Below are positions 13,849-23,200 of a DNA stretch of 24,622 nucleotides, piece by piece. The notes under the pieces are model-generated. The model saw only the letters and a list, made by a program, of their open reading frames with translations, was not told the origin of the DNA and did no database searches. Source of the DNA: an uncultured Erysipelotrichaceae bacterium (lineage in GTDB: Bacteria > Bacillota_I > Bacilli_A > RF39 > UBA660); the NCBI GenBank assembly GCA_902783915.1, contig CACZSX010000035.1, positions 1 through 24,622 of the forward strand, in the 5' to 3' direction. The position numbers and the translations under genes are program-made. Each line of letters begins with the position of its first letter. Position 1 is the first letter of the stretch.

Positions 13849-15104
13849 TTTATTTTTCTAATATACTTATACATTTTTAGCATCATATTATAAAGTTTAT
13901 AATAAGGTTTACTAACTATTAAATCGAATTCTCCAACAAGTTCAATTACATCTGAGTTAAATCCTCTTTTAAAATCAAACAATCCATAATTTTCACTTTC
14001 TTTATCAAAATTACCATCTATTCCATAAAAATTTAATCTATTATAGTTGTTTTCCTTTGCATATTTAATAATTTCATATTGCATCAAATATTGTGCACCA
14101 TATTTCATAAATTCTTTATATGACCCACCAAATAAATATACAATTTCTTTACCATAACTTATATATAATCCTACTGCTATTATCGGTTTTATTCCATATT
14201 TTTCGATTTCTAAGTCTATTTCTTTTTTTCTTTTATTTATAGAATCTATCTGTGATTTATACTCATTAATTTGACCTTGCTTTTTAGAATTTCCTTCTAT
14301 AGTTTTTATTTTATCTTTTAAATTTTTAACGTCTGTCTTCATTGTATTTTTTAATTTTTCTAAGTCTATTTCCCCTAACATAATTCTTATCATATTGTTA
14401 GGTTTTAAAGTATCATACATAATTTGATAATACTCTAATGATCTATCTACAAAATCTCTTCTTTCAGCTGTGTGATTCATTACGCTTTTAAAATCTTCTA
14501 TTTCTTCTTTCTCTGCTTCTCTTATTGTTATACAATTTTTTTGACTCTTATTTATCATCCATCTAGTTGTTTGCCTCATATCTTTTAGTAATTCGTCAAT
14601 GGACTTATCCTTTAAATTTAAAACTGAAATCCATCTTGGCTCAAGATCTCTTTTTTCATTAGCATTTTTGTAAAAGCCATAATGTAAGTAGCCATTAGAT
14701 TTTAAATGTTCTACAAAATCATCATTTGGTTCTGATATTGCATTACCATCTTTATCTCTTTTTATATAATCTACATATGGATTTATTTTCAAAAATATCC
14801 CTTTGTTTTTCTTTATGTACCTTTTTAACTGATTTGTAAATTCATCTAATAAATCAAAATCATTATAATCAATTACAAAACCTCTTGGAGAGTAATACAT
14901 CTTTTTATTAATCATTGGGATTTTTCTACTTAAAAGTATACTTGCAGCTTTAACTTCTTTGTTATCTACTAAACCAACAATATTCATACTCCATTCAGTT
15001 TTGGCCTTGAATTTTGCCCATTCTATACTTTGAAAAAAATTATATCTATCAAATTTACAAATAAATTTTTCATACTCTTTTTCTTTTATTTCTACTAATT
15101 TCAT
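13842..15104 (-). CDS. FemA/FemX/MurM-type peptidoglycan aminoacyltransferase
   Basis: Fem-family enzymes add amino acids from aminoacyl-tRNA to the peptidoglycan stem peptide to build cross-bridges. The 420-residue length fits. The two GNAT-like lobes show NFFQSIEWAKFKAKTEW (22-38), the MYYSPRGFVIDY segment (69-80), KDMRQTTRWMINKSQKN (174-190), and the second-lobe signatures LFGGSYKEFMKYGAQYLMQYE (324-344), LNFYGIDG (357-364) and YGLFDFKRGF (373-382). A charged coiled-coil arm (about 246-303) is inserted, as in FemA and FemX. The gene follows the two small peptide genes by 53 bases with no visible terminator between. It could be a housekeeping cross-bridge enzyme or could contribute to self-protection, since Fem-like proteins give immunity to some cell-wall-cutting bacteriocins. 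Which residue it adds cannot be read from sequence. Confidence 0.9.
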   Translation of the reverse strand: MKLVEIKEKEYEKFICKFDRYNFFQSIEWAKFKAKTEWSMNIVGLVDNKEVKAASILLSRKIPMINKKMYYSPRGFVIDYNDFDLLDEFTNQLKRYIKKNKGIFLKINPYVDYIKRDKDGNAISEPNDDFVEHLKSNGYLHYGFYKNANEKRDLEPRWISVLNLKDKSIDELLKDMRQTTRWMINKSQKNCITIREAEKEEIEDFKSVMNHTAERRDFVDRSLEYYQIMYDTLKPNNMIRIMLGEIDLEKLKNTMKTDVKNLKDKIKTIEGNSKKQGQINEYKSQIDSINKRKKEIDLEIEKYGIKPIIAVGLYISYGKEIVYLFGGSYKEFMKYGAQYLMQYEIIKYAKENNYNRLNFYGIDGNFDKESENYGLFDFKRGFNSDVIELVGEFDLIVSKPYYKLYNMMLKMYKYIRKIKK

Positions 15105-15157
15105 ATTTTCACCTTAATTATATTTTACCATATATTGATGCTTTTTTATAATATTAT

Positions 15158-15313
15158 TTAGCAAAATCTTCTAGCAACGATTCTTCTTATGGAACTTCCT
15201 ATTCCTCTTCCTATTTCATATATTAAACCAATGCCTTTTATTATGCTTGTAATAATGGCACCAGATATTCCTCCACCATTTATTTCTTTTAATTCTTCTT
15301 TTGTTAACTCCAT
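15158..15313 (-). CDS. Double-glycine-leader bacteriocin-like peptide B (two-peptide type)
   Basis: This 51-codon gene is too short for routine gene callers. Its leader MELTKEELKEINGG (1-14) is a textbook double-glycine leader, which C39 exporters cut after GG. The predicted mature peptide has 37 residues, begins GISGAIITSI and ends RIVARRFC. It is strongly cationic (one Lys, five Arg, one Glu) and amphipathic, and carries a GxxxG motif (GRGIG) and a single Cys as the last residue. The ATG at 15313 has the ribosome binding site GAGGT, only 8 bases after the stop of peptide A. The leader is residue-for-residue identical to that of peptide A, while the mature parts differ. It is most likely one half of a class IIb-like bacteriocin pair; a secreted signal peptide is the main alternative. 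Confidence 0.85.
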   Translation of the reverse strand: MELTKEELKEINGGGISGAIITSIIKGIGLIYEIGRGIGSSIRRIVARRFC

Positions 15314-15321
15314 ATTACCTC

Positions 15322-15459
15322 CTAATTACAACGTAATGGTCTTGTATAACCATCAAATATTCCTGCTATAAAAGATATAAACCCACCTAATATTAAAAAC
15401 TTATATCCAAATATACCACCACCATTTATTTCTTTTAATTCCTCTTTTGTTAATTCCAT
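15322..15459 (-). CDS. Double-glycine-leader bacteriocin-like peptide A (two-peptide type)
   Basis: A 45-codon gene with the leader MELTKEELKEINGG (1-14). The predicted mature peptide has 31 residues: hydrophobic and glycine-rich, starting GIFGYKFLILGGF, carrying a GxxxG motif (GIFDG), and ending in a polar cationic tail GYTRPLRCN with its only Cys next to last. The start codon lies one base after the stop of the C39 exporter gene (TAA-T-ATG). The strong ribosome binding site AAGGAGG is formed by the exporter's last codons, so the two are translationally coupled. The nearly neutral hydrophobic peptide A beside the highly cationic peptide B is the usual look of a two-peptide bacteriocin. I do not recognise the mature sequence as a named bacteriocin. 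Confidence 0.88.
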   Translation of the reverse strand: MELTKEELKEINGGGIFGYKFLILGGFISFIAGIFDGYTRPLRCN

Positions 15460-15460
15460 A

Positions 15461-17458
15461 TTATTCCTCCTTAACTTTTAATATCTTATTAAATAATTTA
15501 TTGCAAACATCAGAATGACTTATGTATATTATTGTCTTATCCATATATCTACTCAATATTTTTTCTATAATATTATACTCTTCACTAAGATCTATCCCGC
15601 TTAATGATTCATCTAATATTAATATTTTATTATTTTTTAATAATGCTCTTGAAAGAATAATTCTTTCTCTTTCTCCCATACTCAGGTTATTACCATTTTC
15701 TTCAATAATACTATTTAAATTTATATTTTTATATTTAAACACTTTATTTAAACCTGTTATTTCTAACACTTCATCTAAATGAGTACTATCGCTATCTAAT
15801 ACAATATTGTTGTACAAAGTATCATTGAATAATCTTTCATCTTGTGAAATATAGGTTATATATTTTGATACGTTTATTTTATTTATTTCTTCATTTCCAA
15901 TGTATATCATATTTTTTGTTTCATAGTCTTTATTTAATAATCTAAATATTGTTGATTTACCGCTGCCAGAAACACCAGTAACAAACAATTTCTCGCCATA
16001 ATTTATAGTATAGTTAAAATCCTTTATTATATTAGTATAATTATCATATGAAAAAGTAAGATTATAAAATTTAATATCATAGTTTCTTAGTTCAATATTA
16101 TTTTCAACGCATTTATCATTTGAATATATTTCGTTAACTCTTTTTATTGAATTAATTCCTTTTTTTAATATAGGATTCAAATCACACATATCTTTAAGAG
16201 GTTCTATAAAATAAATCATTAATGAATCAAACAATATTAATTCACTTAATAGCAAATTTCCTCCATTTACCAATTTAATACCTAAAAACAATAATATATT
16301 TATTTCTACATAAATAATTATATTTTTAATCAAATTAAGGTTGTTATAAAGATTATTATATTTTTTACTTATATTTATAAATAAATCATAACTTGAATTA
16401 AAAATATTATGTCTATAACTTTTAATATTAAGATTTTTAATTGTATTTACTAAATTAATATTTTCAATTAATATTCCATTTTTTAGTGAATTGCATTCTT
16501 GTATTTTTTGAATTAAATCTTTCATTTTTTTATCAAATATTAGTATTACCATAAAATACACAAAACATGTTACAAAAAATATTATTGAAAGCATTAAATT
16601 TATTTTTATTAATAATATTGATGTAATTATTAGTAGACTTAGATCAATTAATATGAATATTGGAAATTTTATTAATAAATCTCTTATATATTCTACATCA
16701 TTATATTTAGTAATTATATCACCTGAGATATTATTATTAAAATAATAATTAGGAAGCGATAGCATTCTAGAGTGCATAGTAAGAGTTATGTCATTATCAA
16801 TTTTATTTTGTAGTTTTATTAATAATTTGTTGCGGAAAAAATCAAATGTTTCTTTTATTACTATAACAATACCAAAAAGTACTACTATACTTATTGTATT
16901 AAAACCATCTATTAGAGTCTTAAAGTAATAACTATTAATTAGGGTAAAAATAATAGAAAAGAATGAAAGTAATATTATTATTATATAGCTATATTTATTT
17001 TGAATTACTATATCAAAAAATTTTTTATAATTTTGTTCTTTTATTACATCTAATTTTCTTGCGGGTATTAATTCAATAATTATATTATTCCATATTTTTA
17101 AAAATTCTTTTTTATTATATCTTTTTATCCCATAATATGGATCAAATATAACTACATAATTTTGTGTATATTTGTATAATACAACATAATGATTATAACC
17201 ATTTTCCAATACTATATGGCATATTGATGGTTTTGCTATAGTATCTAAATCTTCATATTGGCATTTTAGTCCTTTAGCATTAAATCCCAGTTTAGTTGAG
17301 GCCTCTATTAAATTTAAAGCTGTAATACCATTATTATTGCATCTTGCTAATTTTTTGATATTATCAAATGTATTATCACCCTTATAATATCTAATTATGG
17401 ATAATAAGCACGCTACTCCACAATCTTTCAAACTACGTTGATAAACTTTTTTATACAT
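15461..17458 (-). CDS. Peptidase-containing (C39) ABC exporter for double-glycine peptides
   Basis: This 665-residue protein combines leader cleavage and export. The N-terminal C39 cysteine protease (1-135) has Gln7, catalytic Cys13 (QRSLKDCGVACL), His90 (GYNHYVV) and Asp106 (FDPYYG). A six-helix ABC transporter membrane domain (about 150-430) follows. The ATPase has Walker A GVSGSGKST (about 492), signature LSMGE (about 590), Walker B ILILDESLSG (about 613) and the switch His in YISHSD. All catalytic parts look intact. The two peptide genes follow directly and are its obvious substrates. No HlyD/ComB-like accessory gene is next to it, so it may work alone. The start at 17458 has AGGAAG upstream; an inverted repeat covers this region. 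An upstream terminator separates it from the UPF0316 gene. Confidence 0.95.
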   Translation of the reverse strand: MYKKVYQRSLKDCGVACLLSIIRYYKGDNTFDNIKKLARCNNNGITALNLIEASTKLGFNAKGLKCQYEDLDTIAKPSICHIVLENGYNHYVVLYKYTQNYVVIFDPYYGIKRYNKKEFLKIWNNIIIELIPARKLDVIKEQNYKKFFDIVIQNKYSYIIIILLSFFSIIFTLINSYYFKTLIDGFNTISIVVLFGIVIVIKETFDFFRNKLLIKLQNKIDNDITLTMHSRMLSLPNYYFNNNISGDIITKYNDVEYIRDLLIKFPIFILIDLSLLIITSILLIKINLMLSIIFFVTCFVYFMVILIFDKKMKDLIQKIQECNSLKNGILIENINLVNTIKNLNIKSYRHNIFNSSYDLFINISKKYNNLYNNLNLIKNIIIYVEINILLFLGIKLVNGGNLLLSELILFDSLMIYFIEPLKDMCDLNPILKKGINSIKRVNEIYSNDKCVENNIELRNYDIKFYNLTFSYDNYTNIIKDFNYTINYGEKLFVTGVSGSGKSTIFRLLNKDYETKNMIYIGNEEINKINVSKYITYISQDERLFNDTLYNNIVLDSDSTHLDEVLEITGLNKVFKYKNINLNSIIEENGNNLSMGERERIILSRALLKNNKILILDESLSGIDLSEEYNIIEKILSRYMDKTIIYISHSDVCNKLFNKILKVKEE

Positions 17459-17491
17459 GTTATCACTTCCTAATTAATTATTAATGATAAC
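17459..17491 (-). repeat. Inverted repeat over the exporter gene's leader
   Basis: GTTATCA (17491-17485) and TGATAAC (17465-17459) are perfect 7-base arms that end immediately before the exporter's ATG, with the ribosome binding site in the intervening 19 bases. It may be an operator or a translational hairpin. A weak -10-like TATCAT falls in the distal arm. Confidence 0.4.
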
Positions 17492-17504
17492 TTTAAATTT
17501 TCCT

Positions 17505-17549
17505 CTATAAAAAATAAAAATGGATATTATTTTTTAAAATATCCATTTT
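17505..17549 (-). terminator. Intrinsic terminator after the UPF0316 gene
   Basis: AAAATGGATATT and AATATCCATTTT are perfect 12-bp arms overlapping the stop codon, followed on the minus strand by TATTTTTT. Confidence 0.8.
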
Positions 17550-18039
17550 CTACATAATTTGTTTCATTTTCCACTATAAATGCTTTAGTATCTATTTGTT
17601 CTATAATTTTTCTTAACTCATATTCTTTTCTTTTATCCACCCCTATATAAAGCATATATTTAGAATTTGTATTATATCCTTTGCAGTCCATAACTGTTAC
17701 TGCATAGCCAGCATCTCTTAGTATATCAACAATAACAATATTTTCAGTAAATACTTGCACCGCTATTTTACCTTTAATTAATTTACTTGCTAAAAGACCA
17801 CCAATATATGTACCAGTTGCAAATCCAAGTGCATATGAAATAGCTATGAATATGCTACTATTATTAGTTGATAAAGCTTCTCTAACAACCAAAAACCATA
17901 TCAAAACTTCTACAAAACCTATAAATGCAGAAATTAATCTTTTTCCTTTAACTACAAACATTGTTCTTATAGTTCCTAATGTAACATCTAAAATTCTAGC
18001 GAAAAATACTTTAAGACACAAAAAAAACATAACTTTCAC
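17527..18039 (-). CDS. UPF0316 family membrane protein (DUF5698 + DUF2179, YebE-like)
   Basis: The 170-residue protein has three N-terminal hydrophobic segments (about 5-25, 35-53, 62-82) and a soluble C-terminal domain. The family signatures are RILDVTLGTIRTMFVVKGKRLISAFIGFVE-type residues 15-44, ALGFATGTYIGGLLASKL, and the DUF2179 domain (about 95-160) ending in IDTKAFIVENE. Members are widespread in Bacillota and their biochemical role is unknown to me; the DUF2179 fold resembles small ligand-binding regulatory domains. It has its own promoter and terminator, so its place between the two ABC systems need not mean a shared function, although a role in self-protection cannot be excluded. GAGGTG precedes the ATG. 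Confidence 0.88.
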   Translation of the reverse strand: MKVMFFLCLKVFFARILDVTLGTIRTMFVVKGKRLISAFIGFVEVLIWFLVVREALSTNNSSIFIAISYALGFATGTYIGGLLASKLIKGKIAVQVFTENIVIVDILRDAGYAVTVMDCKGYNTNSKYMLYIGVDKRKEYELRKIIEQIDTKAFIVENETNYVENGYFKK

Positions 18040-18076
18040 CTCTATTATTATTCAAAATTATTAAAATTCTATAATC

Positions 18077-18105
18077 ATTATAATATAATTATACTACATA
18101 GTAAA
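18077..18105 (-). promoter_or_regulatory. Sigma-A type promoter for the UPF0316 gene
   Basis: -35 TTTACT (18105-18100), a 17-base spacer and -10 TATAAT (18082-18077) on the minus strand, directly after the permease gene. Confidence 0.6.
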
Positions 18106-18107
18106 TA

Positions 18108-19313
18108 TTATACACTATTTTTTATATCGATATTATTGAATCTTTTTATAGATATTGTACCTAACAACAATAAATATATTATTAATAAATATATAGATGT
18201 TTTTACTTCCATACTAGAAAGTTGTTGCGTTAGATATATAGATAAGTCCCAATGAACATTTACAAAAATTTTTATAATTTGCATTGTAGAATATGCCAGC
18301 AATATTTTAGATGATGTATATAATATAAATGTAAACAAAACAGTTATTATTACATTATTTACCGTAACATTCATAAAAATTATTATAACTGGTAAGAGAA
18401 TTAATATTGGTATTTTAGATAATATAGTAATAAATAAATATTTGTAAATGCTATATATTTGCATTTTATTGTTAACCAAAAGTACTGGTATTTTTAGACT
18501 ACATGTTCCAAATATTATACTTCCAACTAATAATTGAAGTAAAAATGTGAATATGCAAATTAGTAGTAGCGATAAAATCATTGTTATATATTTGGAAAAT
18601 AAAATTTTTGTTCTAGTTGTTGGCAGTATGAGTAATTGTTTTATTGTACCTTTATTATATTCTTCTGTTATTATACCACCAAAAATAATAAGAAATACTA
18701 TAACTATAATTATTCCATATTCATTAAAAAAATTAATTAGTATTCCTCTTAAGTCATTAACTTTATTTATATTATATTTAGTGTCCATAATATATTTATT
18801 TATACCATTTAAATCATCATTATTTGCATAATTATCAAGTGCTGCATTTAAATAATTATAACCATACGATATATTATTATCTAATCTATACTTTAATGTT
18901 TCTATATATTTTTCATTTCCCATATTTTTTTTAATCTCGTCATGAACGAAACTTTTCCAATCATTATTTTCAAATCTATTTATGTAGGACTTATCATTAA
19001 AATCTAATACATTATCAAATACATATGATTGCCAAGAATTAGAACCATATTTATTTTTTATTCTATTTTTTTCTATAATATACTTATATTTTTCAATAGT
19101 ATCTGGTGAACAATTAATACAATTTCCTATTTTTTCTTCATAGATTTCTTGTTCTTTTTTATAATTAACTTTTGTTTTAATATTTCCATTTTCATCTATT
19201 TTATATTTATAGAGTAAATTTGTACAAAAAACAAAAACTATAATTATGACCATACATATATATAATCTATTATTAAATATTTTATTAAATTCATTTTTAA
19301 TTAAATTAATCAT
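18108..19313 (-). CDS. ABC-2 type transporter permease
   Basis: This is the membrane subunit of the ATPase encoded just upstream. One helix (about 15-35) is followed by a large extracytoplasmic loop of about 140 polar residues containing two Cys in NCINC, then five or more helices (about 195-395). ITEEYNKGTIKQLLILPTTRTKILFSKY is the typical ABC-2 coupling segment (about 221-248). This layout is shared with BcrB/LanE-G-like and YhgE-like export permeases. The start overlaps the end of the ATPase gene by 8 bases and uses a ribosome binding site inside it, so the two are coupled. Substrate unknown; self-protection against the nearby peptides, or drug/peptide resistance, is plausible but unproven. 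Confidence 0.85.
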   Translation of the reverse strand: MINLIKNEFNKIFNNRLYICMVIIIVFVFCTNLLYKYKIDENGNIKTKVNYKKEQEIYEEKIGNCINCSPDTIEKYKYIIEKNRIKNKYGSNSWQSYVFDNVLDFNDKSYINRFENNDWKSFVHDEIKKNMGNEKYIETLKYRLDNNISYGYNYLNAALDNYANNDDLNGINKYIMDTKYNINKVNDLRGILINFFNEYGIIIVIVFLIIFGGIITEEYNKGTIKQLLILPTTRTKILFSKYITMILSLLLICIFTFLLQLLVGSIIFGTCSLKIPVLLVNNKMQIYSIYKYLFITILSKIPILILLPVIIIFMNVTVNNVIITVLFTFILYTSSKILLAYSTMQIIKIFVNVHWDLSIYLTQQLSSMEVKTSIYLLIIYLLLLGTISIKRFNNIDIKNSV

Positions 19314-20202
19314 GCATACCTCCTGATGTTTCTATTAATATATCTTCTAATGTTTTTAATTTTGGAAATACAGAATATATATTTATCTTATTTTTGACTA
19401 AACTTTCTATTATTAAGGGTATAAATTCTTTATTGCAATTAACTTCAAAAGTAGTATTGGAAAGAATAACATTGTCAAATAATAAATTTATATTTTCTGT
19501 ATTTGATACTTCGAAAATGTATCGTATATTGCCCATATTTATGTTGTCTATTTCATTATTCCTTTTATCAATTATTTTACCATTCTTTATTATAAACACT
19601 TTATTACATATATTATCTAATTCTGAAAGTATATGACTAGAGATTAGTATTGCTGTACCTTTTTCTTGTAATTTTTTTAATATGTTTCTAAGCATTTCAA
19701 AACCTTCCAAATCAAGTCCATTAGTTGGTTCATCTAATATCAACAATTTAGGATTATTAATAATGGCTAGCGCTATTCCCAAACGTTGTTTCATTCCTAG
19801 TGAATATTTTGACACTTTATCATCAATTCTATCTTTTAATCCAACCAATTCTATTATTTCGTCTATTTTATCATCAGTTATTTTATACATTTGCGATTTT
19901 ATTTCCAAATTTCTTCTTCCTGACATCTTATTGTAAAATTCTGGATTTTCTATAATTGCTCCAATATTTTTTATAGCATTAATATAGTCTTTATCTACAT
20001 CATATCCATTTATTATTACCTTTCCAGAATCTTTATGTTGCAAATTTAGTAATAATTTTATTATTGTTGTTTTACCAGCACCATTCATCCCAATAAAACC
20101 AACTATGTCCCCTGCATATATATCAAAGGAAACATTATTTATTATTTCTTTTTTACCTATTTTTTTATTTAAATTTTCACAATGTAAAATAGGATTATTC
20201 AT
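19306..20202 (-). CDS. ABC transporter ATP-binding protein (BcrA/CcmA-like)
   Basis: The 298-residue protein is the motor subunit for the overlapping permease. Walker A GMNGAGKTT is at 38-46, the Q-loop region at 83-90 (IIENPEFYN), signature YSLGMKQRLG at 133-142, Walker B LLILDEPTNGLD at 153-164 and the switch His in ISSHILSELDNICN. The C-terminal about 80 residues form the small extra domain seen in BcrA-type proteins that work with ABC-2 permeases. These pairs often give resistance to peptide antibiotics such as bacitracin or to self-made lantibiotics. No clear promoter was found after the terminator of the preceding gene, so expression may rely on read-through or on an unrecognised promoter. 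GAGGTG precedes the ATG. Confidence 0.92.
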   Translation of the reverse strand: MNNPILHCENLNKKIGKKEIINNVSFDIYAGDIVGFIGMNGAGKTTIIKLLLNLQHKDSGKVIINGYDVDKDYINAIKNIGAIIENPEFYNKMSGRRNLEIKSQMYKITDDKIDEIIELVGLKDRIDDKVSKYSLGMKQRLGIALAIINNPKLLILDEPTNGLDLEGFEMLRNILKKLQEKGTAILISSHILSELDNICNKVFIIKNGKIIDKRNNEIDNINMGNIRYIFEVSNTENINLLFDNVILSNTTFEVNCNKEFIPLIIESLVKNKINIYSVFPKLKTLEDILIETSGGMHD

Positions 20203-20225
20203 AAATCACCTCTAATTAAATATTA

Positions 20226-20265
20226 AATAAAAAGTAATTAATTACCTCTAATTAATTACTCTTTT
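20226..20265 (-). terminator. Intrinsic terminator after nifJ
   Basis: AGTAATTAATTA (20233-20244) and TAATTAATTACT (20249-20260) form a perfect 12-bp stem with a 4-base loop, overlapping the stop codon and followed by TTTTTATTT. Confidence 0.8.
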
Positions 20266-23200
20266 TCATATTTTCATAGAATTTGTATCTTTCTTTTACA
20301 TCTTCTTTTAATTTTTTAAATAATTCTTCTGCTCTTTCTTTATTAACAATCTTTAATGCCTTAAATCTTGTTTCATTATCTATAAATTCATCTAATAAAT
20401 CAAAATTTGGTTCTTTCATATCTAAATTGAATTCTTTCGTTTTAGAATTATATCTGAATATTGGATAATAACCTGAAGAAACTGCTAATTTTTGTTCTTC
20501 TATTCCCTTTTCCATACCATTTTTTATACCATGATTTATACAATGAGAGTACGCAATTATTATAGCTGGTCCATCATGTTTATCTGCTTCTATAAATGCT
20601 TTTATTACGGCATTCATATTTGCAAGTGATACTTGTGCAACATAAGTATTTTTATAACACATAGCAATTCTTGCCAAATCTTTTTTAGAATTTTCTTTAC
20701 CATTAGATGTAAACTTTGCTATAGAACCTCTATTAGATGATTTTGAAGATTGTCCACCTGTGTTTGAATATACTTCTGTATCCAATATAAGTATTTTAGC
20801 ATTATCATTTGTAGATAGTATGTGATCTATTCCGCCAAAACCAATATCATAAGCCCAACCATCTCCACCGATAGTCCAAATATTTCTTGCAATTACATAT
20901 TCTTTTAGTGATGATAATTTGCTATTTTCATAATCAATATTTTCATATACTTCTTTAGTTATTTTATAATCATCATAATTATTTAACCATTTATTAAATA
21001 ATTCTTTATTTTTACTTTCTATTTCTTCTTCCATTATTTGTTTTACTTTTGCTCTATTCCTATTGTATGAAAGAAGTAATCCATATCCAAATTCTGCATT
21101 ATCTTCAAATAATGAATTTGCCCATGGTATTTTATAAGGTATACTTGGAAATGATGCACCATAAATTGATGAGCATCCAGTTGCATTCGCTATTGCTATT
21201 TTATCACCAAATAATTGTGTTAGTAATTTTATATAAGGTGTTTCACCACATCCTGCGCATGCTCCACTAAATTCAAATAATGGCTTTTTAAATTGAATTC
21301 CTTTTATAGTATTATTGATTTGATCTTGTTTTTCACTTATTTTATTTAAATATTCAAAATTATTATTATCTTTTACTTTTTCATAAGGTTCCATAGTTAT
21401 TGCGCCAGATGGGCATATATTAGAACATATTGAACAACCTGTACAATCTAATTTAGATATACCTATCGTGTACTGATAATTAGAACCTATTGCTTTTCTT
21501 AAATTATCTTTTAATGATTTAGGTGCTTTATTTGCCTCTTCTTCATTAAGTAAATATGGTCTTATTACAGCATGAGGGCATACAAATGAGCATTGGTTAC
21601 ATTGTATACATTTATCCTTGTTCCATACAGGTACATTTTCTGCAATTCCCCTTTTTTCGTGTTCTGTAGTACCCAATATATAACTTCCATCTTTATATTC
21701 TTTAAAATCACTTACTTTTAATTTATTACCCTCTAGTGAGTTAATCATATCAAATACTTTGTTATACTTTTTTTCTTTAGTATCTATAAATTCTATTTCA
21801 TTAAATTTAATTTTAATTTCTTTTAAATAATTTAATGCTTCATCTATTACTGCTTTATTCGAATCAATTACTTCTTGACCTTTTTTTAGAAATCTTTTTT
21901 CCACACTCATTTTTATTTTATCTATAAAATCATAGCCAAGTATGTCTAATATACAAACTTCTAAAATTGTACTTATTTTATTTTTTAATCCATATTTATT
22001 AGCAAGAGCATAAGCATCAATAATATAGAATTTAATTTTTTTATCTATTATTATTTTCTTCATATTGCCATCTAATAAATCTTCTACTTCTTTTTCATTT
22101 AATGAAGTAACAAATATAAATGTACCATTCTTTTTAATATTAGATAACATATCGTATTTACCCATATATGATTCTTTTGAGCACACTACTAAACTTGGAT
22201 TATCTATATAATATTCACTTCTAATTGGTTTATTTGACAGTCTTATATGGCTTCTTGTAATACCACCGCTTTTCTTTGAATCATATTGAAAATATCCTTG
22301 TACGTATTTATCAGTGTTATCTCCTACTAATTTTAGTATATCTTTTGATGCACTTATCATTCCATCTGATCCATATCCATATACCAAAAATTCATCTTTT
22401 TGTTCTTTCGTATGGTAATCTTTTACAGGAACACTTAAGTTTGTCACATCATCTTCTATTCCAATTGTAAATCCATTAAATGCATTTTTGCCCAAAAAGT
22501 CATAAACTGCTTTTATATGTGATGCATTAGTATCTTTACTAGATAAACCATATCTTCCACCCACTATTCTAGGTTTTGATTCTTTATCATTAAACAAACT
22601 TACTACATCTAAATAAAGTGGTTCTCCAATACTTCCGGGTTCTTTAGTTCTATCTAATACTGCTATATCAGTAACAGTAGTTGGTAATACATCAAAGAAA
22701 TATTTTGATGAGAATGGTCTATAAAGATGCACTTCTATTAAACCTAGTTCTTCATCTAAATCATCTATAACTTCACGAATTGTTTCACAAATAGATCCCA
22801 TTGCTACTATAATTTTTTTAGCAGTTTTTGAACCATAATATTCAAATGGTGCATAATTCTTACCAGTTTTTTTATTTATCTTTTTCATGTAGTCATTAAC
22901 TATATCCGGCAATTTTAAATAATCCTTATTTCTTACTTCTGCCATTTGAAAGTATACATCTTCCATCATAGCAGTACCTTTTACTTTTGAATTTATACTT
23001 AAAGCTCTATTTCTAAATTCATCTATTTTTTTAAAATCAACTAAATCTATAATATCTTCTTTTTCAAGCATATTTATTTTTGATAATTCATGACTTGTTC
23101 TAAAACCATCAAAGAAATTAACAAATGGTAAGCTCGATTTAAATGTAGATAAATATGATACTATTGTTAAATCTGAAACACTTTGCACAGATGAAGATGC

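Noticed and set aside
15105..15157. Possible separate promoter for the Fem-type gene (TATAAT near 15118)
   Set aside because: The -10-like sequence is too close to the start codon and has no acceptable -35, so co-transcription with the peptide genes is at least as likely.
15189..15371. Plus-strand open frame of 60 codons across the small peptide genes
   Set aside because: It is the antisense of the two double-glycine peptide genes. The minus strand has ribosome binding sites, repeated leaders and a matching exporter; the plus frame has none.
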